A stretch of DNA of 64,000 nucleotides. Source: Streptomyces sp. NBC_01288 (GTDB lineage: Bacteria > Actinomycetota > Actinomycetes > Streptomycetales > Streptomycetaceae). Location: positions 6,881,001 to 6,945,000 of the forward strand of contig NZ_CP108427.1 of NCBI RefSeq assembly GCF_035982055.1, given 5' to 3'. Below, one piece after another: positions 9,987 to 18,672 of this stretch. Below the pieces are notes generated by a model. That model worked only from the letters and a program-made list of their open reading frames with translations, did not search any database and was not told the origin of the DNA. The stretch's first letter is position 1. Every line of letters begins with the position of its first letter. The position numbers were made by a program, and so were the translations under genes.

Positions 9987-10538
9987 TCAGCGCGCGGCGG
10001 CCACCCAGTCCGCCACCGTCGTCACCTCCGCCTGCCTCGGGAACACCTTCTCCGTGAGGACGTGGTGGACCTCGGGGTCGTTGTCGAGGCAGGCGCCGGA
10101 CAGGACGGTGAGGGTGAAGTCCAGGTCGGCGGCCTGGCGGAGGGTGGACAGGACGACGCCGCTGGTGGCGATGCCCGTCAGGACCAGGTGGTCGATGTCG
10201 TTCGCCCGCAGGATCATGTCGAGGTCACTGCCCGCGAACGCACTCACCCGGCGCTTGGTGACGACGATGTCGCCGGGTTCGGGGGCCACGTCCGGGTGAA
10301 TCTCGTTGGCCTCGGTCGCGGCCGACGCGGGGGCGCCCGCGAGCCTCCCGAACAGCTTGTTGCGGGGGCTGATCTCCGGGGCGCCGGGGCGGAACCCGAC
10401 GATCACGTAGATCACGCGGACGCCGTTCGCGCGGGCCGTGTCGATCGCCTCGCGCAGGCGCGGCAGATAGGCCGGGTCGGGGTAACGGTCCACGATCATG
10501 CGCTGGACGTCCATGACGAGGAGGGCTTGCTCGGACAC
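9987..10538 (-). CDS. Isochorismatase-like hydrolase without the nucleophile Cys
   Basis: A 183-residue protein of the isochorismatase/cysteine hydrolase superfamily, with LLVMDVQ at the N-terminus (the conserved Asp) and KRRVSAF supplying the conserved Lys region. Where cysteine hydrolases have a Cys (TxxCVxxT), this one reads TSGVVLST, as in true isochorismatases and several uncharacterised relatives. The GTG at 10538 has a GGAAGGA ribosome site and fits the family length better than the ATG at 10571. It is divergent from a TetR regulator, with repeated sites between them, so it is probably that regulator's target. Confidence 0.83.
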   Translation of the reverse strand: MSEQALLVMDVQRMIVDRYPDPAYLPRLREAIDTARANGVRVIYVIVGFRPGAPEISPRNKLFGRLAGAPASAATEANEIHPDVAPEPGDIVVTKRRVSAFAGSDLDMILRANDIDHLVLTGIATSGVVLSTLRQAADLDFTLTVLSGACLDNDPEVHHVLTEKVFPRQAEVTTVADWVAAAR

Positions 10539-10574
10539 CGGGGTCCTTCCGCGAGCTGAGTGCTCGGTCACTAA

Positions 10575-10639
10575 GTCAACAGGTGATTACTTGCCTAACG
10601 TAACCATGCCCTGTAGTCATGTCAACGAGTGATTACTTG
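10575..10639. promoter_or_regulatory. Direct-repeat operator candidates for the TetR regulator
   Basis: The 19-nt sequences at 10575-10593 and 10621-10639 match at 17 positions. Both contain GTCAAC, then GTGATTACTTG, with the imperfect palindrome GTGATTAC as core. They lie 46 bp apart in the gap between the divergent isochorismatase-like and TetR genes. Confidence 0.55.
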
Positions 10640-10661
10640 AGCTGGTCGAGGGAGGTCGCCG

Positions 10662-11285
10662 GTGGTGACGGGTGACGTGTATGAGGCCGACGAGCCCCGG
10701 CGGCGGGACGCTGCGGCGACCCGGCAGGCGCTCCTGGAGGCCGCCAGTAGCCGGTTCACCCGGCTCGGGTACGACCGCACGACGTTGCGGGACGTCGCCG
10801 CCGACGTCGGGGTCAACTTGGCGCTCATCAAGCGGTACTTCGACTCGAAGGAGGGGTTGTTCAAGGCGGCCCTCGCCTCAACTCCCCGATTTCTGGGCCG
10901 AGACGAGGAGTTCCCGCACGACCGGGCCGGTCTCGCCGAGGCGCTCAGTCGTCAACTGTCCGCCGGTGCCTGGCCGGAGTTCGGCGAACACCCCGTGCTG
11001 ATGCTGCTGCGCGGCTCCGGCGACGAACGCGTGGACGCCCTGCGCCGCAAGGCCCTGGACGAGTTCAGCCGCCAGATCCTCGAAGCGTCCGGCGAGGGCC
11101 CGGCGGGGGAGGACGACGAACGCCTGCTGCGCGCGGAACTCCTCGTCGCGCTCGGCGTCGGCGTCGCCGTCGTACGGTCCGCCGTAGGCCTGCGCCCCCT
11201 GCGTGACGCGACCGCCGACCAACTGGCCGCGCCCCTGCGGGAGATCGTCGACGCGCTGCTGGCGCCCCCTGCCGACGACCGCTGA
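10662..11285 (+). CDS. TetR family transcriptional regulator
   Basis: A 207-residue regulator starting at a GTG with GGAGG 6 nt upstream. The TetR helix-turn-helix spans residues about 17-62 (ATRQALLEAASSRF, then TTLRDVAADVGVNLALIKRYFDSKEGLF). The C-terminal ligand domain is typical in length with no recognisable specificity. It is divergent from the isochorismatase-like gene and is likely autoregulated through the sites at 10575 and 10621. The next gene, a GNAT, starts 19 nt downstream. Confidence 0.88.
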   Translation: MVTGDVYEADEPRRRDAAATRQALLEAASSRFTRLGYDRTTLRDVAADVGVNLALIKRYFDSKEGLFKAALASTPRFLGRDEEFPHDRAGLAEALSRQLSAGAWPEFGEHPVLMLLRGSGDERVDALRRKALDEFSRQILEASGEGPAGEDDERLLRAELLVALGVGVAVVRSAVGLRPLRDATADQLAAPLREIVDALLAPPADDR

Positions 11286-11304
11286 ACCGCCGCACAATGC
11301 ACGG

Positions 11305-11784
11305 GTGGACGACATCACGATCCGCCCCGCCGAACCCGCCGAGCTGGACGCCGTCGCGGGGCTCCGGTGGCGCTGGATTCTGGAGAACGGGGAGCAACCC
11401 GTCACCACCCGCGAGGAGTTCGTCCGGCACTTCGTCAACTGGGCCGCGGAGCACGGGAGTTCGCACCGGTGCATGGTCGTCGTACGGGACGGCGTGCTCA
11501 TCGGGATGGCGTGGCTGGCCGTGGTCCAACGGGTGCCGAGTCCGCAGGCCTTGCGGCGGGCCAGCGGTGATCTGCAGTGCGTGTACGTGGTCCCCGGCGA
11601 ACGCGACGGCGGTGTCGGCGGACGGCTGGTGGAAGCGGTGTTGGCCCGCGCCCAGGACCTCGGGCTCGAACGGGTCACCGTCCACTCCTCGCCCCGGGCG
11701 ATCCCGGCTTACGCCCGCCGCGGCTTCGCCTCCTCGCCCCGACTCCTGCACGTCCCCGTCGGCCGTACCGACCCCTACCCTTGA
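11305..11784 (+). CDS. GNAT family N-acetyltransferase
   Basis: A 159-residue acetyltransferase. The acetyl-CoA-binding motif is VPGERDGGVGGRLVEAVL (degenerate Q/RxxGxG/A), followed by RVTVHSSPRAIPAYARRGF, the usual C-terminal strand-helix of GNATs. The GTG at 11305 begins the domain (DDITIRPAEPAELDAVAGL). A CACAAT hexamer ends 6 nt upstream and no ribosome site is seen, so leaderless translation is possible. The next GNAT begins 3 nt after its stop. The acceptor is unknown. Confidence 0.8.
   Translation: MDDITIRPAEPAELDAVAGLRWRWILENGEQPVTTREEFVRHFVNWAAEHGSSHRCMVVVRDGVLIGMAWLAVVQRVPSPQALRRASGDLQCVYVVPGERDGGVGGRLVEAVLARAQDLGLERVTVHSSPRAIPAYARRGFASSPRLLHVPVGRTDPYP
11776..11781 (+). promoter_or_regulatory. 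TANNNT -10-like hexamer for the second GNAT gene
   Basis: TACCCT lies exactly 6 nt before the ATG at 11788, overlapping the end of the previous gene. No Shine-Dalgarno sequence is present. This fits a leaderless start, although simple coupling to the upstream gene is possible. Confidence 0.35.
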
Positions 11785-11787
11785 CCG

Positions 11788-12327
11788 ATGCCTGAACTGA
11801 TCCTGCCCGACGCCCGGTTCCGGGTCTCCTTCCTGGACGCCGTGTACGAGCACATCGTCGAGGACGACTTCTTCGGCGGCACGCTCGCGCGTGAACTGCG
11901 GGAGCACGGCAGCACCTGGCGGCAGCCGGCGGGGTTCACGCGGTACGTGGAGTCGGTGCGCGAGGAGGAGTCGGAGGACGGGCGCCGGCCCGAGGGCTTC
12001 GTGCCGAACACCTGGTACTGGTACGTCGACGGCGACACCTACCTCGGCCGGATCCAGATACGGCACCGCCTCACCCAGTGGCTCCTCGACTACGGCGGCC
12101 ACATCGGCTACGGCGTCCGGCCGGGCGCCCGTCGCCGTGGGCACGCGACCGCGATGCTCCGTGACGTGCTGCCGTACGCTCGTGAACTCGGCCTGGATCC
12201 GGTCCTCGTGACCTGTGACGCCACCAACATCGCGTCCCGCAAGGTGATCGAGGCCGGTGGCGGGGAGTTCGAGGACGAGCGGGACGGGAAATTGCGGTAC
12301 TGGATCCGGACCCGGACGGGGAGCTGA
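11788..12327 (+). CDS. GNAT family N-acetyltransferase
   Basis: A 179-residue acetyltransferase. The cofactor loop is YGVRPGARRRGHATAML, a good R/QxxGxG/A motif, followed by VTCDATNIASRKVIEAGGGEF, in which the Asn and the Gly-Gly-Glu region match the RimJ/RimL-like subgroup. A long aromatic stretch (TWYWYVDGDTYLGRIQIRH) forms the substrate side. Such proteins often acetylate small amines or antibiotics; the substrate is unknown. It is the second of two GNATs in tandem within the accessory segment. Confidence 0.85.
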   Translation: MPELILPDARFRVSFLDAVYEHIVEDDFFGGTLARELREHGSTWRQPAGFTRYVESVREEESEDGRRPEGFVPNTWYWYVDGDTYLGRIQIRHRLTQWLLDYGGHIGYGVRPGARRRGHATAMLRDVLPYARELGLDPVLVTCDATNIASRKVIEAGGGEFEDERDGKLRYWIRTRTGS

Positions 12328-12342
12328 GGCGTCTTGCCCGGT

Positions 12343-13419
12343 ATGGACGCCCCCAGGAAATTCGAGAAGCCGCCCGCGCGGCCGTCGCCGCGGCCGCCCG
12401 AGGGATGTCTCGCCGTCGCCATCCGCGTCCCGGTGCGGATCGTCGTGCTCGTGCTGGTCGTGCCGGTCCGGCTGGTGTGGGACGGGCTGGTGGCCGGCGG
12501 ACGGTTCCTGTACCGGACGGTGCTGCGGCCACTGGCGCGCGCGGTGTTCGTGTGGCCCTGGGTGACGCTGTGGCGGTACGTCGTCGTGCCGCTCGCCAAG
12601 GCGCTCGGCTGGCTCGCCAACCTTCTTGTCCTTGTGCCGCTCGGCTGGCTGTACCGGCATGTGTTCACCCCGGTCGGGCACGGCCTCGCGCGGGTCGCCC
12701 GGCAGGTAGGGGGCGGGCTGGCGTGGGCGTACGCGCGCGTGCTCACTCCCGTCGGGCACGCGTGCGCGTGGGTGGTCAACGGGGTGGCCGCAGGCGTGGC
12801 CTGGCTCGGGCGGTATCTGCTCGTCGTGCCCGCCGGGTGGCTGTACGCCTGGATCCTCACGCCGGTCGGGCACGCGGTCGCCTGGTGCGGGCGGGGGCTG
12901 GTGTGGCTCGTGCGGGCTGTCGGTACCGGGGTCGGGTTCGTCCTCTACTGGGCTGCCCGGATTCTGCTCGTGCTGCCCGCGATCGGCCTCTGGCGCTGGG
13001 TGCTGACACCCGTCGGGCGCGTGCTCGCCGTCGTCGGGCGGGAGGTGTGGGACGCCCTCGGGCACGCCTGGCGGATCGCCGGGCACATCTCGCTCGCCGT
13101 GGGACGGGCCCTCGGGACCCTCTTCCGGTGGATCTTCGTCGCGCCCGTGAGCTGGGTGTACCGGACGGTCCTCACCCCGGTCGGACACGTCGTACGGGAC
13201 CTGGTGCTGCGGCCCGCCGCCGAGGCCGCGCGCGCTGTGGGACGGGTCACCCGGCAGGTGCTGACGGCCGCGCGCGAGTCCGCCCGGCAGGCCCGTGCCG
13301 ACTTCCGGCGGATGGTCTTCGGCGAGCCCCGGCAGCCCGAGCCGGTGGAGCTGCGGGAACCGATGAGCGACGACACACGTACTCTTGGTAGAAGTACGAC
13401 CGTTCTCACGAAGGACTAG
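12343..13419 (+). CDS. Membrane-associated protein with five TPVGH-type repeats
   Basis: A protein of about 358 residues rich in Val, Leu, Trp, Arg and Gly. After a Pro/Arg-rich N-terminus it consists of hydrophobic or amphipathic segments punctuated by [FL]TPVG[HR] at residues about 108, 134, 172, 221 and 277. Each is preceded by an aromatic stretch such as WLYRHV, WLYAWI or WVYRTV. A basic C-terminal tail (ARESARQARADFRRM) follows. No known enzyme motif is visible. The repeat design suggests a protein lying in or on the membrane. A TTG at 12334 is another possible start. The stop at 13417-13419 is 4 nt before the CTG start of the TIGR03936 gene, suggesting co-transcription. Confidence 0.72.
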   Translation: MDAPRKFEKPPARPSPRPPEGCLAVAIRVPVRIVVLVLVVPVRLVWDGLVAGGRFLYRTVLRPLARAVFVWPWVTLWRYVVVPLAKALGWLANLLVLVPLGWLYRHVFTPVGHGLARVARQVGGGLAWAYARVLTPVGHACAWVVNGVAAGVAWLGRYLLVVPAGWLYAWILTPVGHAVAWCGRGLVWLVRAVGTGVGFVLYWAARILLVLPAIGLWRWVLTPVGRVLAVVGREVWDALGHAWRIAGHISLAVGRALGTLFRWIFVAPVSWVYRTVLTPVGHVVRDLVLRPAAEAARAVGRVTRQVLTAARESARQARADFRRMVFGEPRQPEPVELREPMSDDTRTLGRSTTVLTKD

Positions 13420-13423
13420 GACA

Positions 13424-14233
13424 CTGGGCAAGCGACAGCCCGAAGGCCCGCCGCCCGCACCCGCGGTGCAGCGCATCCGACTGCGCTACACCAAGCGCGG
13501 CCGCCTCCGGTTCACCAGCCACCGAGACTTCCAGCGCGCCTTCGAGCGTGCGCTGCGCCGCGCCGAGGTGCCGATGGCGTACTCGGCGGGGTTCACGCCG
13601 CATCCGAAGGTGTCGTACGCCAATGCCGCACCCACCGGCACGGGCAGTGAGGCGGAATACCTGGAGATCGCGCTCACCGCCGAGCGCGACCCCGACAAGC
13701 TGCGCGAGCTGCTCGACGAGTCGATGCCTGTCGGGCTCGACATCATCGACGCGGTCGAGGCCCGGACCTCCGGGCTCGCCGACCGGCTCACGGCTTCCGT
13801 GTGGGAGCTGCGGCTGGACGGGGTGGCGCCCGAGGACGCCGAGCGCGCGGTGGCCGCGTTCAACGCGGCCGAGAGCGTAGAGGTCCAGCGCATGGCTAAG
13901 AACGGCATGCGGACGTTCGACGCCCGACCCGCTGTAGCGCATCTTGAGACGCTTCGTCCACAGGCTGATAGGCCTACCGACCAGGCCTGTGCGATACTCC
14001 GGTTGGTTGTTCGGCACGTGACGCCTGCCGTTCGACCCGACGACGTCCTGTCCGGTCTTCGCGCCGTGGCCGACCTGGCGCCGCCGGTCGCCGCAGCGGT
14101 GACCAGGCTGGCGCAGGGGCTGTTCGATGAAGAGACCGGCACGGTGACCGACCCGCTCGCGCCCGACCGCGAGGCAGTAGTGACCGGGAATCCACCGGTC
14201 GCCGAAGCTGCCGCCGCGAAGGCGCCGGTGTAG
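13424..14233 (+). CDS. TIGR03936 family (DUF2344) radical SAM-linked protein
   Basis: A 269-residue protein with the family signature RLRYTKRGRLRFTSHRDF, then FERALRRAEVPMAYSAGF and HPKVSYANAAPTGTGSEAEY. Its partner, the TIGR03960 radical SAM enzyme, is at 2259. GAAGGA at 13410-13415 is spaced 8 nt from a CTG codon at 13424 (LGKRQPEG), where relatives that I recall begin with GTG; the only other in-frame candidate is TTG at 13385. CTG is therefore the best start, which is unusual. The middle (VARTSGLADRL) and C-terminus are typical. It is probably a substrate-positioning partner in RNA modification, but this is inference. Confidence 0.85.
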   Translation: MGKRQPEGPPPAPAVQRIRLRYTKRGRLRFTSHRDFQRAFERALRRAEVPMAYSAGFTPHPKVSYANAAPTGTGSEAEYLEIALTAERDPDKLRELLDESMPVGLDIIDAVEARTSGLADRLTASVWELRLDGVAPEDAERAVAAFNAAESVEVQRMAKNGMRTFDARPAVAHLETLRPQADRPTDQACAILRLVVRHVTPAVRPDDVLSGLRAVADLAPPVAAAVTRLAQGLFDEETGTVTDPLAPDREAVVTGNPPVAEAAAAKAPV

Positions 14234-14496
14234 GGAAGGTTCCGCGCAGGGACCGATGTCGTAGCGCCGCCCTCTGACTCGGGAGCCACCTGGGTCGGGC
14301 AGCGTACCGACCACAAGACTTTCGCCAGGCCGTCCGCATCTGGGCGTACGGAACCGGCGAGACAGGACACAGAGAGCTCCCGTGCGGCGCCCGCGCCCCG
14401 GACGGCGGCACCGCGCAACGCGCGAGCCGCGGACGTCACCGGCATCCCTGCCGGACCAGGCGCGGCGCCCGGGAGCCTGACGGGAGAAACGCCCGC

Positions 14497-17400
14497 ATGC
14501 TCGAACCGACCGAACCCACCGAGGGTTCCGAACCGAACACCCCGAGCGACACGCTGCCGCCGCGCCGTAGGCGCCGCGCCGCGTCTCGACCCGCGGGACC
14601 GCCGGCCGCCCCCGAGGGCGCCGTCGAAAGCAGCACTCCGGCCATACCGGCCGAGGTGAGCGACGAGAAGCAGGACGAGAGCGTCGAGGTCAGCGCGCCT
14701 GTTGAGGCCGCTGTGACTGCCGAGGCTCCTGCTGCCGCGGAGGAAGCCGCGCCTGCCGGGCGTACGCGTCGGCGTGCCACTCGACGGGTGTCCGCGCCCG
14801 CCGGTGCGCCCGAGGCGAGTGAGGTGCCCGAGGCGGCCGAGATCGTGGTGCCGGCCGTTGCCGCCGCCGCGCCCGTCGCCGTCGAGGAGACCGCGCCGGA
14901 CGTCGTGTCCGACGAGGACGCCGCGCCGCGCCGTGGCCGCCGTCGTGCCACGCGCCGGGTGACCGCCCCCGAGACCGTTGCCCCGGCTGCCGTGGCCGAG
15001 CCGGTGGAGGAGCCCGAGGCCGCGCCTGTCGTCGCCGAGGCGCCCGCCGTCGTAGAGGCCGCCGTGGAGGAAGAGGCTGCGCCCGCTGGGCGTACGCGTC
15101 GGCGTGCCACCCGGAAGGTGTCGGCACCCGCCGGTGCGCCCGAGGCCGCCGAGAGCGTTGAAGCCACCGCGGAGACCTCAGTGACCGAAGAAGTGACCGA
15201 AGGTTCCGCGGCCGCCGCGTCCGATGAGGATGCGGGCCCGCGTCGGAGCCGTCGTCGCGCCACGCGCCGTGTGTCCGCGCCTGCCGGGACGCCCGTGGGC
15301 GAGGAGGCCCCTGTGAACGACGAGACCACCGCGGACGCCGCGGAGACGAACACCGCCGCCGAGGCGCCCGCCGAGGACTCCGGGCCGCGACGTCGGCGCC
15401 GGGCCGTGCGGACCCCCGCCGCTGGGTTCTCCGCGCCCGCGCCCAAGAACGGGAACAGCGCCGAGGAGGAGGACGGACCGCGTCGGCCGAGGCGGCCCGC
15501 TGTGGCCGTCTTCCAGGCGCCCGTCTTCACCGAGCCGATGTTCCAGACCCCGGAGCGTGCCGCGGCGGCCGCTGCCGCCGAGGCCGTGGAGGACGACGAG
15601 GAAGAGGTCGTCGTCGTAGCGGAGCCCGTCGCCGTGGAGGTTGTCGAGGAAGAGACCGGCGGGCGTCGCCGGCGTCGTCGCCGGGGTGCCGCCTTCGAGG
15701 CCGAGCCCGAGGCGCCCGCCGTCGTCGAGGCTGTCGTAGCCGAGGAGGAGCCCGAAGAGGCCGACGAGGCCGAGGACTCCGCCGACGGTGACGAGGCCGA
15801 GGAGACCGGGTCGCGCCGCCGCCGCCGTCGTGGTGGCCGCCGTCGTCGCCGTGGCGAGTCCGCCACCGGTGAGGACGACGGCGACGACAACGAGGAGTAC
15901 GCCGCCGAGCAGGCCGCCCAGGACTCCGAGGACACCGCCGAGCAGGTCGAGGAGGACGCCGAGGAGGCGGACGACGACCAGGGCGGTTCCGGGTCCAGCA
16001 GCAGCCGTCGTAGGCGCCGTCGGCGTCGTCGCGCCGGTGACTCGGGCGGCGAGAGCGAGACGCCCGCGTCGGGCGACGATCCCGAGCGCACCGTCGTCAA
16101 GGTCCGCGAGCCGCGCGCCAAGAAGGACGACCACCCCAGCGACGAGGTGCAGTCCATCAAGGGCTCCACTCGCCTCGAAGCCAAGAAGCAGCGCCGCCGC
16201 GAAGGCCGCGAGCAGGGGCGCCGGCGCGTCCCGATCATCACCGAGGCGGAGTTCCTGGCCCGCCGCGAGGCCGTCGAGCGCGTGATGGTCGTCCGGCAGA
16301 GCGGTGAGCGCACGCAGATCGGCGTCCTGGAGGACGGCGTGCTCGTCGAGCACTACGTCAACAAGGAGCAGTCGACCTCGTACGTCGGCAACGTCTACCT
16401 GGGCAAGGTCCAGAACGTGCTGCCCTCCATGGAGGCCGCGTTCATCGACATCGGCAAGGGACGCAACGCCGTCCTGTACGCCGGTGAGGTCAACTTCGAG
16501 GCGCTCGGCATGGCCCACGGGCCGCGCCGTATCGAGTCCGCCCTGAAGTCCGGGCAGTCGGTCCTCGTGCAGGTCACCAAGGACCCGATCGGGCACAAGG
16601 GCGCGCGCCTGACCAGCCAGGTCTCCCTCCCAGGGCGCTACCTCGTGTACGTCCCCGAGGGCTCCATGACCGGCATCAGCCGCAAGCTGCCCGACACCGA
16701 GCGGGCCCGGCTGAAGACCATCCTCAAGAAGATCGTCCCCGAGGACGCGGGCGTCATCGTGCGCACCGCCGCCGAGGGTGCGAGCGAGGACGAGCTGAGC
16801 CGCGACGTCGAGCGCCTCCAGGCGCAGTGGGAGGACATCCAGAAGAAGGCGAAGAGCGGCGGCGGCTCGAACGCGCCGACTCTGCTGTACGGCGAGCCGG
16901 ACATGACCGTCCGCGTCGTGCGCGACATCTTCAACGAGGACTTCACCAAGGTCGTCGTCAGCGGCGACGAGGCGTGGGACACCATCCACGGCTACGTCGC
17001 GCACGTCGCCCCCGACCTCGCCGACCGGCTGTCCCGCTGGACCTCCGAGGTCGACGTCTTCGCGACGTACCGCATCGACGAGCAGCTGATGAAGGCGCTG
17101 GACCGCAAGGTCTGGCTGCCCAGCGGCGGTTCGCTGGTCATCGACAAGACCGAAGCGATGATCGTGGTCGACGTCAACACCGGCAAGTTCACCGGTCAGG
17201 GCGGCAACCTCGAAGAGACCGTGACCAGGAACAACCTGGAGGCGGCCGAGGAGATCGTGCGCCAGTTGCGGCTGCGCGACCTGGGCGGCATCGTCGTCAT
17301 CGACTTCATCGACATGGTCCTGGAGTCCAACCGGGACCTGGTCCTGCGGCGCCTGCTCGAATGCCTCGGGCGCGACCGTACGAAGCACCAGGTCGCCGAG

Positions 17401-18510
17401 GTCACCTCGCTGGGCCTGGTCCAGATGACCCGCAAGCGCGTCGGACAGGGCCTGCTGGAGTCCTTCTCCGAGACCTGCGTCCACTGCAACGGCCGCGGTG
17501 TCATCGTGCACATGGAGCAGCCGACCTCGGTCGGTGGCGGCGGCAAGCGCAAGCGGCGCGGGCGCGGTGGCGACGGCAACGGGCAGGACGTCCACGACAC
17601 GCACGAGCACGACCACGAGCACGATGTGGCCGACGACGAGGTCGAGACCGAGGCGGAGGTCGCCGCCGAGGTCGCCACGCCGGTGCCGTTCGCCGAGTCC
17701 GAGTTCCGGCCCGACGAGGATCTGTACAGCAGCGCCGCCGAGGCGGAGGCCGCGGCCACCCGTGGTGGGCGTTCGCGGCGCCGGACGAGCCGGCGGGCGT
17801 CGGCTCCGGCCGGTGCGCCGAGGGGCGAGCGGCAGTCGCGCGAGGTGCGTGAGGAGGCCGAGCCGGCCGCCGTCGCGCAGGCCGAGCCCGTTGCCGTGGA
17901 AGACCCGGTCGTCGAGGCTCCCGCGGTTCAGGAGACCCCGGTGTCCGCGCCGGTCGTCGAGGCTCCGGTGGTCGACGACGCCGCGCCCAAGGGGCGTACG
18001 CGCCGTCGTGCGACCCGTAAGGCGACCGCGCCCGCCGGTTCGCCGGCCGGGTCCGAGGAGGCCGCCGTCGTGACGGTCACCGAGGCCGCCGCGCCGGTCG
18101 TCGTCGAGGCGCCCGCGCCCGTCGAGCAGCCCGAGGCGCCCGCGCCCGCCGAGAGCGCGGCTCCGGCCCGCCCGCGGCGTCGTGCCGTGCGCAAGGCGAC
18201 CGCGCCCACCGCGTCCGAGGAGGCGGCCGTGACGGTCGTACCGTCGGCCGTGGTGGAGGAAGCGCCGGTCGCCGAGGCCGAGGTCGAGGCGGACGCTCCG
18301 GCCAAGAAGACGGCCGCTCGCAAGGCCGCCAAGAAGGCCCCGGCGAAGAAGGCGGTCGCCAAGAAGACGGCGGCCACCAAGACCGCGGCCAAGAAGACGG
18401 CCGCGAAGAAGACGACGGCCAAGAAGGCCGCCAAGACCACGTCGAAGAAGACCGCGGCGGCGGAGCAGACGAACCCGTCCTCCGTCACCGCCTCCACCGA
18501 CGAGGGCTGA
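14497..18510 (+). CDS. rne: Ribonuclease E/G family protein with long disordered arms
   Basis: A 1337-residue single-strand endoribonuclease. The catalytic core occupies residues about 590-1010: an S1 RNA-binding domain (VGNVYLGKVQNVLPSMEAAF), a DNase I-like domain with metal-binding Asp892 (VVDVNTGKF) and Asp936 (VIDFIDM), and the zinc-link CVHC at 994-997. The N-terminal 580 residues and the C-terminal 310 are acidic/Ala/Pro-rich and carry a repeated arginine block such as GRTRRRATRRVSAPAG. The end is a histone H1-like Lys-Ala run. The core in the middle with disordered arms on both sides is the Streptomyces RNase ES layout. It processes rRNA and mRNA and may scaffold other RNA enzymes. A 263-nt leader without a gene precedes the ATG (GGGAG ribosome site). 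Confidence 0.93.
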   Translation: MLEPTEPTEGSEPNTPSDTLPPRRRRRAASRPAGPPAAPEGAVESSTPAIPAEVSDEKQDESVEVSAPVEAAVTAEAPAAAEEAAPAGRTRRRATRRVSAPAGAPEASEVPEAAEIVVPAVAAAAPVAVEETAPDVVSDEDAAPRRGRRRATRRVTAPETVAPAAVAEPVEEPEAAPVVAEAPAVVEAAVEEEAAPAGRTRRRATRKVSAPAGAPEAAESVEATAETSVTEEVTEGSAAAASDEDAGPRRSRRRATRRVSAPAGTPVGEEAPVNDETTADAAETNTAAEAPAEDSGPRRRRRAVRTPAAGFSAPAPKNGNSAEEEDGPRRPRRPAVAVFQAPVFTEPMFQTPERAAAAAAAEAVEDDEEEVVVVAEPVAVEVVEEETGGRRRRRRRGAAFEAEPEAPAVVEAVVAEEEPEEADEAEDSADGDEAEETGSRRRRRRGGRRRRRGESATGEDDGDDNEEYAAEQAAQDSEDTAEQVEEDAEEADDDQGGSGSSSSRRRRRRRRRAGDSGGESETPASGDDPERTVVKVREPRAKKDDHPSDEVQSIKGSTRLEAKKQRRREGREQGRRRVPIITEAEFLARREAVERVMVVRQSGERTQIGVLEDGVLVEHYVNKEQSTSYVGNVYLGKVQNVLPSMEAAFIDIGKGRNAVLYAGEVNFEALGMAHGPRRIESALKSGQSVLVQVTKDPIGHKGARLTSQVSLPGRYLVYVPEGSMTGISRKLPDTERARLKTILKKIVPEDAGVIVRTAAEGASEDELSRDVERLQAQWEDIQKKAKSGGGSNAPTLLYGEPDMTVRVVRDIFNEDFTKVVVSGDEAWDTIHGYVAHVAPDLADRLSRWTSEVDVFATYRIDEQLMKALDRKVWLPSGGSLVIDKTEAMIVVDVNTGKFTGQGGNLEETVTRNNLEAAEEIVRQLRLRDLGGIVVIDFIDMVLESNRDLVLRRLLECLGRDRTKHQVAEVTSLGLVQMTRKRVGQGLLESFSETCVHCNGRGVIVHMEQPTSVGGGGKRKRRGRGGDGNGQDVHDTHEHDHEHDVADDEVETEAEVAAEVATPVPFAESEFRPDEDLYSSAAEAEAAATRGGRSRRRTSRRASAPAGAPRGERQSREVREEAEPAAVAQAEPVAVEDPVVEAPAVQETPVSAPVVEAPVVDDAAPKGRTRRRATRKATAPAGSPAGSEEAAVVTVTEAAAPVVVEAPAPVEQPEAPAPAESAAPARPRRRAVRKATAPTASEEAAVTVVPSAVVEEAPVAEAEVEADAPAKKTAARKAAKKAPAKKAVAKKTAATKTAAKKTAAKKTTAKKAAKTTSKKTAAAEQTNPSSVTASTDEG

Positions 18511-18567
18511 ACCCCGGGCGGGTGCGGCTGGTCCATGTGACCAGTCGCACTCCCCACCGGGCCCGGT

Positions 18568-18597
18568 TTGACCCGTTCGGCTGCGGCCCCGTAACCT
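18568..18597 (+). promoter_or_regulatory. Candidate rplU-rpmA promoter
   Basis: TTGACC (18568-18573), 18 nt, and TAACCT (18592-18597) match the vegetative sigma consensus of Streptomyces well. Transcription would start near 18604, giving a leader of about 137 nt before rplU. Confidence 0.6.
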
Positions 18598-18605
18598 TGA
18601 CTGTC

Positions 18606-18672
18606 GGCGTGTCCACTGGTGACACGCCACATCCCCGTAAACCTCTTCCTCCCGGGCGTGTTCCGCCGGGAG
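18606..18672 (+). promoter_or_regulatory. Two hairpins in the rplU leader
   Basis: GGCGTGTC (18606-18613) pairs with GACACGCC (18621-18628), and CTCCCGG (18649-18655) pairs with CCGGGAG (18666-18672). They lie in the 5' leader of the L21-L27 operon and could be a ribosomal-protein autoregulatory structure. No known family is recognised with certainty. Confidence 0.45.

Noticed and set aside
15178..18630. 1150-codon minus-strand open frame opposite rne
   Set aside because: Low-complexity Gly/Leu/Arg translation of the repetitive rne arms; shadow only.
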